DNA of 64,000 nucleotides from Dinoroseobacter sp049801095 (GTDB lineage Bacteria; Pseudomonadota; Alphaproteobacteria; Rhodobacterales; Rhodobacteraceae). This document shows positions 8,312 to 16,345 of this stretch, piece after piece. The notes below the pieces were generated by a model. That model did no database searches. It was not told where the DNA came from and was given only the letters and a program-made list of their open reading frames with translations. The DNA is taken from positions 6,136 to 70,135 of the forward strand of contig NZ_JBNAGH010000013.1 in assembly GCF_049801095.1 (NCBI RefSeq), read 5' to 3'. The position numbers were made by a program, and so were the translations under genes. Position 1 is the stretch's first letter; the number at the start of each line of letters is the position of its first letter.

Positions 8312-8336
8312 GGTTGGCCGGGTGTCCCGGCCAACC
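8312..8336 (-). terminator. Strong hairpin after the DUF736 gene
   Basis: GGTTGGCCGGG (8312-8322) and CCCGGCCAACC (8326-8336) are perfectly complementary over 11 bp with a 3-base loop, starting six bases past the stop of the DUF736 gene. No U-tract follows on the minus strand, so this may be a 3'-end stabiliser or a Rho-assisted terminator rather than a classical intrinsic one. Confidence 0.45.
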
Positions 8337-8342
8337 GCTGGC

Positions 8343-8681
8343 TCATGCGGCTTCTTTCGGGCCCCAGGGGATCACAGCCTGCAGGGTCGGGTCGTCCTGA
8401 TGCGCTGCCTGGCCGAGATTGGCGTTGAACCCATAGTCCCGGATCGTCAGCGTGAAATAATCCGCGCCGGTTTCCCGGTTCTGTTTGCGCCAGATGCCGC
8501 CGCATTCGACGAGACGACCGCGGGGCGAACGGCCCAGCACCCGGTGGGTGGGGGCCATCGGATTGTCGCTGGTCACAGGTTCCACGGAGATGTCGAGATC
8601 GAAGGTCAGGGTCGAGATCGACCCGGTGCCCTTGGCGGTGCCGATCTCGGCGGTGTCGAATTTGATGCAGTTCGGGGTCAT
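8343..8681 (-). CDS. DUF736 family protein
   Basis: A 112-residue small protein (FDTAEIGTAKGTGSISTLTFDLDISVEPV, GGIWRKQN, DYFTLTIRDYGFNANLG) of the DUF736 family. These proteins are widespread on alphaproteobacterial plasmids and integrative elements and have no settled function. The start at 8681 is chosen because AAGGAG lies at a good distance and the frame further upstream loses family character. It has its own strong hairpin downstream and stands apart from the rep operon. Confidence 0.8.
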   Translation of the reverse strand: MTPNCIKFDTAEIGTAKGTGSISTLTFDLDISVEPVTSDNPMAPTHRVLGRSPRGRLVECGGIWRKQNRETGADYFTLTIRDYGFNANLGQAAHQDDPTLQAVIPWGPKEAA

Positions 8682-9451
8682 TGCGTGTCTCCTTGACTGG
8701 TGTTGCAATGCCGGTGACAGAAGCAGGGTACCCGAGGGGCAGCACCGCAGGCGGAGCGCAGCGGAGAAGGGCAGGGGACCGCGCTTTTTGCTCCGCGCGG
8801 AATGGCCGGAACGGGCAGGGGAAAAAGACGGGCTCCCACCTTTGCGGCCCCCGGGCGCCCTGCCACCGGCCACGCTCAGCAACACCGGTCGGAGACAGGC
8901 CGGACTTCCGGACAGCAACAGGTGACCGCCCCGGTCAGCGCCAAGGCGTCGGAACTGCTCTACGCAGCGGCGATGCATGCCATCGGACACTCAAAATCGG
9001 CACGCTATCCCGCCTCTCACCCTGAAACTTGCTGGCCCACCGCCGCCGCCCGTCATCGGCATGGGCCCCGCACCGCACACCCCGGAGGCGGCTTCACCCG
9101 GTCGTCGGCCTAAGGCGATCCCGTACTATGCCCGTCAGGGTCTCGGCCCAGGTCGCCGCGGGCAGACCATCCATCCAAGCCCCATGCCTGCAGCGCCGGG
9201 CGTCACCCTCCCGCCCGGCTGCGCGCCACCGGCCCGGTCCTCTGGCCAAGACGGCACATTCGGGAGGCACCACAAGGTATCTCTCCAAGACCCATCCGTC
9301 TGACGCCCCCAAACTGAGGGTCTCGCCGGCCTCTCACGTCGCGCAGCGACCCCCGCGCGGGCAGCGCCGGTCCGGCGGCGGGGCAGGGGACGTTCCTCTG
9401 CCCCGCCGCCGGACAATTTTTGGGTCATCCCGCAATCATTCTGGCCAAAGC
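8682..9451. other. GC-rich region without a supported gene
   Basis: About 770 bases between DUF736 and the ParB-like gene. Several long open frames exist on both strands, as expected from high GC, but none has a recognisable motif or sensible composition. The only clear structure is the large hairpin at 9370-9414. Confidence 0.5.
9370..9414 (+). terminator. Large perfect hairpin, terminator-like on the plus strand
   Basis: Arms at 9370-9386 and 9398-9414 are perfectly complementary over 17 bp, almost all G and C, with an 11-base loop. AATTTTTGGG follows on the plus strand, as in an intrinsic terminator, although no plus-strand gene is recognised upstream. It may instead block antisense transcription or be a structural DNA site. 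Confidence 0.5.
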
Positions 9452-9462
9452 AAAAAAAGACC
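9443..9462. repeat. Inverted repeat arm (partner at 11904-11922)
   Basis: GGCCAAAGCAAAAAAAGACC occurs here. Its reverse complement, with one A fewer in the run, occurs at 11904-11922. The two copies bracket the ParB-like and 122-residue hypothetical genes. The first copy overlaps the terminator U-tract. Confidence 0.5.
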
Positions 9463-9478
9463 CCGCCGGAGCGGGGCC
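9452..9478 (-). terminator. Intrinsic terminator of the ParB-like gene
   Basis: On the minus strand a stem of CCCCGC/GCGGGG-type arms (9461-9466 and 9471-9476, loop CGGA) is followed by seven T residues (9458-9452). It lies about 25 bases past the stop of the ParB-like gene at 9504. Confidence 0.8.
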
Positions 9479-9503
9479 AGGTGGTCTTCCCACGAAGGAA
9501 GGC

Positions 9504-11360
9504 TCAGAGGCAATCCGGGACCCAGACTGCCAGCTTGTGTTTCTGCTCGGAGGTCAGCCCCATGAGTTTCTGCGTGGTCGCATCGCCGATCAGCTTTTCC
9601 AGCTTCTCGGCCTTGTCCCCCTTCTTGAGCTTGCCGAAAGCCACCACCCGCGCGTCGCGGGCATCGCACTCAAGGAAGGTGCAGAGCAGTTCGGTCAGCA
9701 CTCCGGCAGAGACGCGCGAGAAGAAATTCTCCGCCGTGGGTGTCCAGTGGGCGCGGATATCGGCCTTGGCCTCGGCGGCGATGGCCGCAAAGAACCCGGC
9801 ATCCCCGGCCTGATCGGGCAGGGCGCGCGCGAAGGCCTCGGTGAGCACTGCGTTGCGGGCCTTCTTGCCGGTCGCCCGAAAGGCCGCGAAGGCCCCCTCC
9901 AGATCATCGACACGGGTGCCGTCCTGCCATGCTGTGGTCGGATCGCGACCGTGATCGAGGCGCGGCTCGCGGTCAAACCCGTCCTCAACGCTCGGGATGT
10001 TGATCGGGCGTCCGAGGCGCAGATCAAAGAGGCTTTCGAAAGACCCGGAGGTCTCCGACAGACCGAAGGCCAGCAGATCGAGCACCAAGTCCGGTTTGGC
10101 CAGAAGGGCCGATTGCACCGCCGCCAGCCGGATCGCCCGCATATCGGCAGACAATTTTTGCGAATACGGTGATTTCGGCGCCGGGGCAGGGCGGTCAGGG
10201 GCGGTGAGCACCCCGGCGGCAACCGCCGCGTCCTTGTCTTCGGGGCGCACGAGACCGCCGGTGATTTCTACCTTACCCGATTGATTCACAACGACAAAGC
10301 AACCTGAAACGCGTTTCTGATCATCGGTGTACTCTCCGTCGAGAATGGCTTGCAACTCGGCCAAGCGCGCCTCGCCCTCCGCGTCGAGCACGCCCGCCTC
10401 GCACATCTCGGCCAGCCGGTCGTAGGCCTCGACCTCCGTGTCGCTCAAATCGCCCTCGACCGGATAGAGCCGTGTCAGCTTCGCCTGATCGATTTCGTAA
10501 TAGTTCAGCCATGGCTCGCGCTTGGCCTCGGCCCAATGCCAGCCGGTGTTGTTTACAAGGGCCGCGCGCGCCGCCTCGAGACCTTGGTCAAAAAGATCGT
10601 CGAGCAAACCCGGATCGGTGAAGTAGACCGCCTGCGAGAAGAGATCACGCGTGATCGCGCCGCCTGCCGCCTCATAGGCCTCTTGCCCGACAAAGAGGGC
10701 GCGGCGGTCACTGCCGGTCACCGCTTCGGGGTTGAGCGCGGATTTCAGCTGCGCCTCGGAGATCGGGTGCCCCTTGATCTGGTCGAGAAGCGTGAGCGTC
10801 AGCGCCTCGTCCTGCGACAGGGTGAAGGCCTTGGCCGCGCCAAGGGTGATCTCGCCTGCTGCCAGCGCGTCAATGACCGGGCCGGGCAGGGCGGCCAGCG
10901 CCAGCCGCTGATAGACACGGGCCTCGCTGGTGGCGAAGGCCAGCGCGATATCTGGCACGGACGCGCCCTTGGCCGTCATCGCCCCGAAGGCACGGATTTC
11001 ATCTGCCGGGGTCAGGGCTTCACGCGCGGCATTCTCGGCATTGGCCCAGATGGCGGCTTCCTCGGCATCTTCGGTGATGCGCACAGGGACGGTGACCGGG
11101 GCAGGGGTTTCGGCCTCGGCGGCGATCTTCTGCAGTGCCCGCAGGCGGCATCCGCCTGCGACGATTTCGACGCGGCCTTTCTTTCCGCGCAGGCCTGCAA
11201 GGTTCTGGATCAATCCGAAGCGGGCGATGCTTGCCGCCAGCGTGTCGATATGAGCGTCCGAGACGCTCTTGCGCGGATTGATATCCGAGAGCGTGAGGGC
11301 GTCGAGAGGCACCAGTTCGATGCTGCCTGCGTCGATGGGGATTGGGTCTTGCTTGGTCAT
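9504..11360 (-). CDS. ParB-like nuclease-domain plasmid protein
   Basis: The 618-residue protein starts with a ParB/Srx domain (LVPLDALTLSDINPRKSVSDAHIDTL, GRVEIVAGGCRLRALQKIA, ENAAREALTPADEIRAFGAM). An HTH region (PDIALAFATSEARVYQRLALAAL) follows, then a long family-specific C-terminal part ending GLTSEQKHKLAVWVPDCL. Such long ParB-like proteins are frequent on rhodobacterial plasmids and integrative elements and are distinct from the true partition protein RepB, also present here. Their role is unknown; DNA binding is likely. The leader ACCGAAAGGAG is a strong ribosome site, and an intrinsic terminator follows. Confidence 0.8.
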   Translation of the reverse strand: MTKQDPIPIDAGSIELVPLDALTLSDINPRKSVSDAHIDTLAASIARFGLIQNLAGLRGKKGRVEIVAGGCRLRALQKIAAEAETPAPVTVPVRITEDAEEAAIWANAENAAREALTPADEIRAFGAMTAKGASVPDIALAFATSEARVYQRLALAALPGPVIDALAAGEITLGAAKAFTLSQDEALTLTLLDQIKGHPISEAQLKSALNPEAVTGSDRRALFVGQEAYEAAGGAITRDLFSQAVYFTDPGLLDDLFDQGLEAARAALVNNTGWHWAEAKREPWLNYYEIDQAKLTRLYPVEGDLSDTEVEAYDRLAEMCEAGVLDAEGEARLAELQAILDGEYTDDQKRVSGCFVVVNQSGKVEITGGLVRPEDKDAAVAAGVLTAPDRPAPAPKSPYSQKLSADMRAIRLAAVQSALLAKPDLVLDLLAFGLSETSGSFESLFDLRLGRPINIPSVEDGFDREPRLDHGRDPTTAWQDGTRVDDLEGAFAAFRATGKKARNAVLTEAFARALPDQAGDAGFFAAIAAEAKADIRAHWTPTAENFFSRVSAGVLTELLCTFLECDARDARVVAFGKLKKGDKAEKLEKLIGDATTQKLMGLTSEQKHKLAVWVPDCL

Positions 11361-11498
11361 GGGAAAGTCTCCTTTCGGTTTGGATGGGCAGGGGCCGCCC
11401 CGCGCCCTGTGGGCGGCGCAGAAAGGCCTGTGGTTGGAAAAGGGTGGGGGAGAGGCCAGAGACGCGCTCAGGGCGTCGCTGAGGCGCTGTCGGGCAAC

Positions 11499-11867
11499 CT
11501 ACCACCAGCAGGAATAGATCACGGTCGATCCGGTCTGCATTTCGGCCCGCGCCCAAGCGCAGAAATCCAGATCATAGGCGCGGTAGTCTTGCGCCTGTTC
11601 GTCCTGAAACTGGTGGCCATAGAAAAAGCCGCCCTCGCATTGGGGCAGCGTGCCATCGGTGACGGCCTGTTCCAGACGGTCGATATCCTCCGGCGCGAGC
11701 CGCAACTCGCCGCAGTTGAGGTCGCTGGCAGGCAAGCCGGTGCGGGCAACATAGAGAGTTTCCATGAAGGTCTGCAGTCTGGAATGCTTGCGCCAGACGA
11801 ACGCGGGCACTTCCCCTTCGTCTCCGCTTTCGGGTGTCTTGAGATAGGCATATTGATCGAGGCCCAT
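11499..11867 (-). CDS. Conserved hypothetical plasmid protein
   Basis: A 122-residue protein (MGLDQYAYLKTPESGD, FVWRKHSRLQTFMETLY, LNCGELRLAPEDIDRLEQAV, GGFFYGHQFQDEQ, DLDFCAWARAEM). I believe relatives occur on rhodobacterial mobile elements and are sometimes misnamed phosphoglycerate kinase; no kinase motif is present. The start at 11867 follows GAAAGGAG. It sits upstream of the ParB-like gene on the same strand, so the two may be co-transcribed. Function is unknown. Confidence 0.7.
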   Translation of the reverse strand: MGLDQYAYLKTPESGDEGEVPAFVWRKHSRLQTFMETLYVARTGLPASDLNCGELRLAPEDIDRLEQAVTDGTLPQCEGGFFYGHQFQDEQAQDYRAYDLDFCAWARAEMQTGSTVIYSCWW

Positions 11868-12396
11868 GGTCTCGCTCCTTTCCTTCGTGGTTGGCGCGGC
11901 ATGGGTCTTTTTTGCTTTGGCCCATTGTCCGCCTTGGGCGCGGGCCATCCCTGTCTCTGGCGTTCGGAAGACCCCCGCGTCTTCCGAAGGGCAGAGCAGG
12001 GGAGGGCACAGCCCGACCTGCGGCCGGACGGCGGCGGGACACAGGGGGCCGGAGCGGTGAAATCGGGAGGGGCCCGTCGGCCTCAACCGACGGGAGGCAC
12101 CGGATTTCTCCGGCGGAGGCTGACGCGCCAGCGGCACCCGAGCCCCTGTTCGCGCTGTCGCCCGGATGTCAGGCGGAGGAAGAATGCAGAACTGTCGGGG
12201 GTGCCACAGCAGAGCGGCGGCACCCCCGTCGATTGGCCCCGTGATCGCGGGCAGTCCCGCGATTGCATTTTTGTTGTGCCCGAAGGATCGTTACCCGGGA
12301 GGGCGGAGACAGCATTGGCTCCGGGGCATCTTACGCCCTAGAGCCTGTCCAACCGGACGGTTGGCGGGCCAGTCCGATTGGCAAGGCCTCAGGCGT
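11868..12396. other. Intergenic region without a supported gene
   Basis: About 530 bases between the plasmid backbone and the Rieske gene. It contains the second arm of the 19-20 base inverted repeat (11904-11922). Open frames on the plus strand have arginine/proline-rich composition typical of GC-rich non-coding DNA. Confidence 0.5.
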
Positions 12397-12954
12397 TTAA
12401 CCGAGCGTCAGCACCATGTCCTCGGATAAGGCCAGGGGTGGAATGTGCAGGTTCTCCGGCGCGGGCCCTTTGCGAATGCGTCCCGCAGTATCGTAATGCG
12501 ACCCGTGGCAGGGACAGAACCATCCCCCGAAATCGCCCGCGCCATCGCCAAGCGGGACACATCCCAAATGCGTGCAGACACCGATCATCACCAGATAGGC
12601 GCCATGGCCGGGAATGGCGCGGTTCCCATCCAGCGCTGCGGCCTCGCCAGAAAGATTGGGATTGCGCGCATCGGTGTCAGGCAAGGTTGAGACCGCCTGT
12701 TCACGGGCCTGGGCCATCTCCGCCTGCGTTCGGTGGCGGATGAAGACCGGTTTCCCGCGCCAATTGACGGTCAGTTGAGTGCCCTCGGCGAGCCCGGAGA
12801 TATCCACAGAGATCGTCGCCAGAGCGCGCACATCCGCCGAGGGGTTCATCTGATTGATCAGCGGCCAGAGCGCCGCACCGGAAGCGACCGCGCCCGCGCC
12901 GGCGGTGGCATAATACAGGAAATCCCTGCGTTCAGTGTCGTCGGTCGCCTCCAT
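12397..12954 (-). CDS. petA: Rieske iron-sulfur protein (bc1 complex PetA type)
   Basis: A 185-residue protein with a twin-arginine style N terminus (ERRDFLYYATAGAGAVASG) acting as membrane anchor. The two Rieske cluster motifs are CTHLGC (127-132) and CPCHGSH (147-153), which bind a 2Fe-2S cluster through two Cys and two His. Length and motifs fit ubiquinol-cytochrome c reductase subunits. In genomes petA is normally followed by petB and petC; neither is present here, so this is a solitary copy. The start at 12954 is chosen because MEATDDTERRDF gives a normal family N terminus. It may be a spare subunit or serve another periplasmic redox partner. Confidence 0.9.
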   Translation of the reverse strand: MEATDDTERRDFLYYATAGAGAVASGAALWPLINQMNPSADVRALATISVDISGLAEGTQLTVNWRGKPVFIRHRTQAEMAQAREQAVSTLPDTDARNPNLSGEAAALDGNRAIPGHGAYLVMIGVCTHLGCVPLGDGAGDFGGWFCPCHGSHYDTAGRIRKGPAPENLHIPPLALSEDMVLTLG

Positions 12955-13061
12955 AGCCGAGAAGTCTGCACCCTTCCCGCCCCGGAACGTCAACGTTGAG
13001 TTTGTAACGTTTTGTCTGCATCCCGAACGCAAGCCCTGAGCGTCCGTACGCCGTGTGACAC

Positions 13062-13586
13062 TCAGTGGTGGGGCGGTGCGCCTTTCGCCATCATCAGATG
13101 GTGCTCCTGGTGATGCGCGCCGATGGTCATCAACCCGAAGAACCCCAGACCCTGTATCTGACCGGAATCGCCGTCGACAAGGAGCGCGACACCGTCCCCG
13201 AACTCCTCTACCGTGACCTCCCAGCCCGTCTCGGCCGCCAGGAACGGCGCATGGGCAGGCACCATCGCGCGAATGGCCTCGAGAACGCGCGGTGCCCCCC
13301 GGATCTCAAAGCGGATACCGGAGGGCCGCACACGGCGAGTGACCTCGGCTTGCGTTGTCAAAAGCTCCATGTCCACGAGATGTCGCCTCAGAGCCGCGAT
13401 ATCGACCTTGGCCCAATCTGTGTCGGGATCGGCACGCAGGAGCGCCACGATCTCGGCCATAGCAGCAAAGGCCGATTGCCCGGTTTCCTGCGGACGCGGC
13501 ATCGCATGTCCGGTCGTGGAATGGCTGTGCTGGGCCGCGACGGGTCCGGAGAATGACAGGGCGAGCAGGAGGGCTACAAGGCGCAT
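13062..13586 (-). CDS. Secreted hypothetical protein with His-rich ends
   Basis: The 174-residue product has a clear signal peptide (MRLVALLLALSFSGPVAAQ). A His cluster (HSHSTTGH) follows directly after the predicted cleavage site, and the C terminus is His-rich (GAHHQEHHLMM, APPHH). The middle is alpha-helical with no family I can name. Histidine clusters at both ends suggest periplasmic metal binding, in line with its metal-resistance neighbours (inference). It is divergent from the Crp/Fnr-type gene, with a palindrome between them. Confidence 0.7.
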   Translation of the reverse strand: MRLVALLLALSFSGPVAAQHSHSTTGHAMPRPQETGQSAFAAMAEIVALLRADPDTDWAKVDIAALRRHLVDMELLTTQAEVTRRVRPSGIRFEIRGAPRVLEAIRAMVPAHAPFLAAETGWEVTVEEFGDGVALLVDGDSGQIQGLGFFGLMTIGAHHQEHHLMMAKGAPPHH

Positions 13587-13645
13587 GGCGGGGTCCTTTC
13601 GAGGGATACATCAGGTTTGCCTCTAGCACGCAGGCCTGCTTCAGA

Positions 13646-13663
13646 ATATGATTTCAATCATAT
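13646..13663. promoter_or_regulatory. Fnr-like palindrome overlapping a start codon
   Basis: ATATGATT-TC-AATCATAT is a perfect 8+8 palindrome (13646-13653 and 13656-13663). Its core TGAT-N4-ATCA matches the core of Fnr/DNR-type boxes. It overlaps the ATG (13662) of the Crp/Fnr gene and lies 60 bases upstream of the divergent secreted-protein gene, so the regulator may control both. Confidence 0.6.
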
Positions 13664-14225
13664 GCTGCCAGAGCCCTATCACCTTCTCCCGACATCTGCC
13701 CTGCGGCCGCAAATGGTTTCGGCGGGCGACGTGCTCTTTCGAGAGGGTGCACGGACCCGGGGCCTCTATGTCTTGAAGACTGGGCGCGTGCATCTCGAGC
13801 GGGCGGGGCCAAATGGCGAGCGCCTCATCATTCATCGGGCGACATCCGGGACCAGTTTCGCCGAAGCCTCGGTCTTTTCGGAGCGCTATCATTGCGATGC
13901 CATCGTGATGGACGCAGCAGAGCTGGTCCGGATCGACAAATCCGCAGTCCTTGCCGCCTTCGCGAACCCGGATTTCGCGCGGGCCTATGGACGCCACGCC
14001 GCGCAGCAGGTTCAGGCCCACCGGCAGATCATGGAAATCGTCGGCATCCGCCGCGCCGAGGACCGGGTGATGGCGGGGATGGTCGCGGGTCTTCTGGAGG
14101 GCACCGTCGTCGACTTCGCAGCCCGCCTCCAGCTGACGCATGAGGCCACGTACCGCGCGTTGCGGGCTCTCGTCGAAGCGGGTCGGGTCACCAACCCGTC
14201 GCGCGGGACCTACAGGTTGGCCTAG
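13662..14225 (+). CDS. Crp/Fnr-family transcriptional regulator
   Basis: A 187-residue protein with a cyclic-nucleotide-binding-like beta roll (SAGDVLFREGARTRGLYVLKTG, SFAEASVFSERYHC), a dimerisation helix (HRQIMEIVGIRRAEDRVMAGM) and a short C-terminal HTH (VVDFAARLQLTHEATYRALRAL). No N-terminal Cys set for an iron-sulfur cluster is seen, so it is not a classical FNR. The ligand is unknown. The start at 13662 coincides with the palindrome, so a later start or leader-less translation is possible. It ends four bases inside the convergent DUF411 gene. Confidence 0.8.
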   Translation: MLPEPYHLLPTSALRPQMVSAGDVLFREGARTRGLYVLKTGRVHLERAGPNGERLIIHRATSGTSFAEASVFSERYHCDAIVMDAAELVRIDKSAVLAAFANPDFARAYGRHAAQQVQAHRQIMEIVGIRRAEDRVMAGMVAGLLEGTVVDFAARLQLTHEATYRALRALVEAGRVTNPSRGTYRLA

Positions 14226-14671
14226 CTGTGGCTGGCAAAGACCGATGTCGCGCCATCGAGCCCGACGAGCAACGTATCGAAGGTATCCCCCGCCCCGGGA
14301 CCGCCCATGCCGGGGGAACTCATCGGCATGCCCGGCACAGTCAGACCGCGCGCCGCCGGTTGCTCTGCGAGAAGCCGGGCGATGTCTTCAGCCGGCACAT
14401 GGCCTTCGATGAAATAGTCGCCGACCACCGCAGTGTGGCAACCGGCAAGCTCTGGCGCGATCTGGAGCCTGTCTTTCAGCGCATAGAGGGTGTCTTGATC
14501 GACATCCTGGGCTTCGATGGGCAATCCGGCCTGCCGGACATGATCGACCCAGGCCGTGCAGCATCCGCAGGTCGGGGTTTTGACAACCTTGATGATTGGT
14601 CCGGTATCGGCCATGGCCGGAAGCGCGAGCGTCGCGGCAGCGCCGGTCAGCAGAAAGGTACGTCGTTTCAT
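14222..14671 (-). CDS. DUF411 periplasmic metal-binding protein
   Basis: The 149-residue product has a Tat/Sec signal (MKRRTFLLTGAAATLALPAMA) and the DUF411 signature VVKTPTCGCCTAWVDH, with a CGCC metal-binding motif, followed by CHTAVVGDYFIEGHVPAEDI. A Met/Gly-rich tail (GMPMSSPGMGGPG) may also bind copper. DUF411 proteins are regularly found in copper-resistance loci. Its start overlaps the CDF transporter stop by four bases (ATGA), so it ends a four-gene operon beginning at 16792. Confidence 0.85.
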   Translation of the reverse strand: MKRRTFLLTGAAATLALPAMADTGPIIKVVKTPTCGCCTAWVDHVRQAGLPIEAQDVDQDTLYALKDRLQIAPELAGCHTAVVGDYFIEGHVPAEDIARLLAEQPAARGLTVPGMPMSSPGMGGPGAGDTFDTLLVGLDGATSVFASHS

Positions 14672-15681
14672 GTGTCGTTTCCTCTTGAATTGTTGTCTAA
14701 ACTAACATCGGGAGCGGGCCTGTCGAGGTGATCGTGGTGCGCGGATGGTGCATGATGCTTTGCCTCCGGTTCCATCGATTGCGTTATGTCCAGATCCTCC
14801 GCGTGGCGCTCGTCGAGGCAATCCGTTTCAAGCTGCAGGGTCACCATGTGAAACCCGTGATGCTTGGTCAGGTGCGTATAAGCGGTCTCAAGGATATGGG
14901 CGGCATCGGCAGGCTCGGCGTGGCGCAGATGGGCCGAGAAGGCGTGCTTGCCGCTGGTCAGCGTCCAAGCGTGAACATGATGGACATCGAGAACGCCGTC
15001 TTGCGCGCGCAGATCTGCGGTCACAGCGTCGAGATCGGTGTCCTCGGGGGTGCCCTCCAACAGAATATGCACCGCCTCGCGGATGACCCCGACCGAGGCC
15101 CAAAGGAGCACGAACCCGAAGGCCATGCCGAGGATCGGATCGATCGCCAGAAAGCCGGTGAATTCGATGACGAGGGCGGTCACGATGATCAACAGGCTGC
15201 CGACAAAGGTCTGGATGATGTGCCAGAGGGCGCCGCGGGCATTGAGATCATCCTGGCTGGATTTCCACATCAGGCCAAGCGAGATCACCTCGGTGACCAA
15301 GCCGCCGAAGGCCACCCAGAGCATCGGACCCGTGGGCAGATGGATCGGATCCCCGAGCCGCATCGCCCCCATCCAGATCACCAGAAGCGCCATCCCGAGA
15401 AGAAAGCCGCCATTGACCAGCGCGCCGATGATCTCGGCGCGATACCAGCCGAAACTGCGCGCCATGTCCGCCGGGCGGCGGGCGATCCGCTGCGCGATGA
15501 TGGCGACAAGCACACCTCCGACGGCGGACAAGGTGTGAAATGCATCCGACAGCACCGCGATCGAGTCGGTCCAGAGCCCAACAGCCAGTTCGATCACGAA
15601 GTATATGCCGGTCAACCAGGCGGATATGGCCAGAGCCTTGCCCGAAGATGGCATGTGTCCCGCGTGCGCATGAGCGGCCAT
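14668..15681 (-). CDS. Cation diffusion facilitator transporter
   Basis: A 337-residue integral membrane protein with six predicted helices. The CDF metal-site motifs are TDSIAVLSDAFHTLS and ARGALWHIIQTFVGS. A cytoplasmic C-terminal ferredoxin-like domain (DVHHVHAWTLTSGKHAFSAH) and a His-rich tail (KHHAPSAHHDHLD) follow. The N terminus is also His-rich (MAAHAHAGHM). It should export a divalent metal by proton antiport. I chose 15681 rather than the longer frame because family members begin here; the next gene stops one base upstream. Part of a likely CueR/MerR-controlled operon. Confidence 0.9.
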   Translation of the reverse strand: MAAHAHAGHMPSSGKALAISAWLTGIYFVIELAVGLWTDSIAVLSDAFHTLSAVGGVLVAIIAQRIARRPADMARSFGWYRAEIIGALVNGGFLLGMALLVIWMGAMRLGDPIHLPTGPMLWVAFGGLVTEVISLGLMWKSSQDDLNARGALWHIIQTFVGSLLIIVTALVIEFTGFLAIDPILGMAFGFVLLWASVGVIREAVHILLEGTPEDTDLDAVTADLRAQDGVLDVHHVHAWTLTSGKHAFSAHLRHAEPADAAHILETAYTHLTKHHGFHMVTLQLETDCLDERHAEDLDITQSMEPEAKHHAPSAHHDHLDRPAPDVSLDNNSRGNDT

Positions 15682-15682
15682 G

Positions 15683-16339
15683 TCAGATTTCCTTTTTTGC
15701 AGTGTGGTTGCCGCGCCAGACCGCAACGAGGACGGACAGGGCGGTGAACCCGCCGAGCGCCAGCGCCGTCCAGGTGGCGGTTTGCACGTCGCCATTCATG
15801 GCCTCGCTGCCGAGATGAGCGAGCAAGAAGCTGGCCGGTATGATCCCGACGAGTGTCGCCAGTGCAAACCGCCAGAGATGTAGGACACTCAATCCCGCCG
15901 CGTAGCTCACCATGTCGAAGGACAGGAACGGCAGCAGCCGGCTCCCGAACACCACAAACGTCAGGGTATTTTGTGATCCCAGCAGCCCGCGCCCGATCGT
16001 CTCGCCGACATGGCGTTCCACGAAAGGGCGCCCCAGCCCGCGCGCGAGCAGAAAGGCGGCAAGCGCGCCGATTTCAGCGCCGAGCACGACGAGCAGGGTT
16101 CCGAAGGTGTGCCCGTAGGCGGCCCCGGCGGCGAGCGCGATCGGCGCCGAGGGCAGGGGGCTGGCCACGATCGCCAACGTCATCAGCGCCACGACCAGAA
16201 CCGGGCCAAGAAGACCGGCCGCATCGATCCAGCGACGCAGGTCGTCGCGCTCCGGCAGATCGATATCGAGGCCCGCAAGGTCCGGACGCGCCAGTATGAC
16301 CAGCACAAGCCCCAGAAGGATGAGAACGACGAGACGCAC
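15683..16339 (-). CDS. TVP38/TMEM64 family membrane protein
   Basis: The 218-residue membrane protein carries the SNARE-associated/DedA-like core (LPSAPIALAAGAAYGHTFGTLLVVLGAEIGA, FGSRLLPFLSFDMVSYAAGLS, FALATLVGIIPASF). Family members are thought to be lipid scramblase or ion-linked carriers, and they often accompany mercury or copper determinants for reasons not established. It lies one base from the CDF gene start and seven bases after the upstream small membrane gene, within one operon. Confidence 0.85.
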   Translation of the reverse strand: MRLVVLILLGLVLVILARPDLAGLDIDLPERDDLRRWIDAAGLLGPVLVVALMTLAIVASPLPSAPIALAAGAAYGHTFGTLLVVLGAEIGALAAFLLARGLGRPFVERHVGETIGRGLLGSQNTLTFVVFGSRLLPFLSFDMVSYAAGLSVLHLWRFALATLVGIIPASFLLAHLGSEAMNGDVQTATWTALALGGFTALSVLVAVWRGNHTAKKEI

Positions 16340-16345
16340 CTTGGC

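Larger units (their letters stand above)
7828..8342. other. Regulatory region upstream of repA, no gene supported
   Basis: About 515 bases without a convincing gene. The stretch holds the repA dyad, the DnaA box, an AT-rich tract near 8065-8095 and the third parS-like repeat. Open frames here have poor codon usage and no recognisable motif. Confidence 0.6.

Noticed and set aside
8682..8990. N-terminal extension of the DUF736 frame
   Set aside because: The extra residues are low-complexity and the good ribosome site is at the internal ATG (8681).
11499..11867. Phosphoglycerate kinase
   Set aside because: I recall this name being attached to similar small plasmid proteins, but at 122 residues with no nucleotide-binding motif it cannot be that enzyme.
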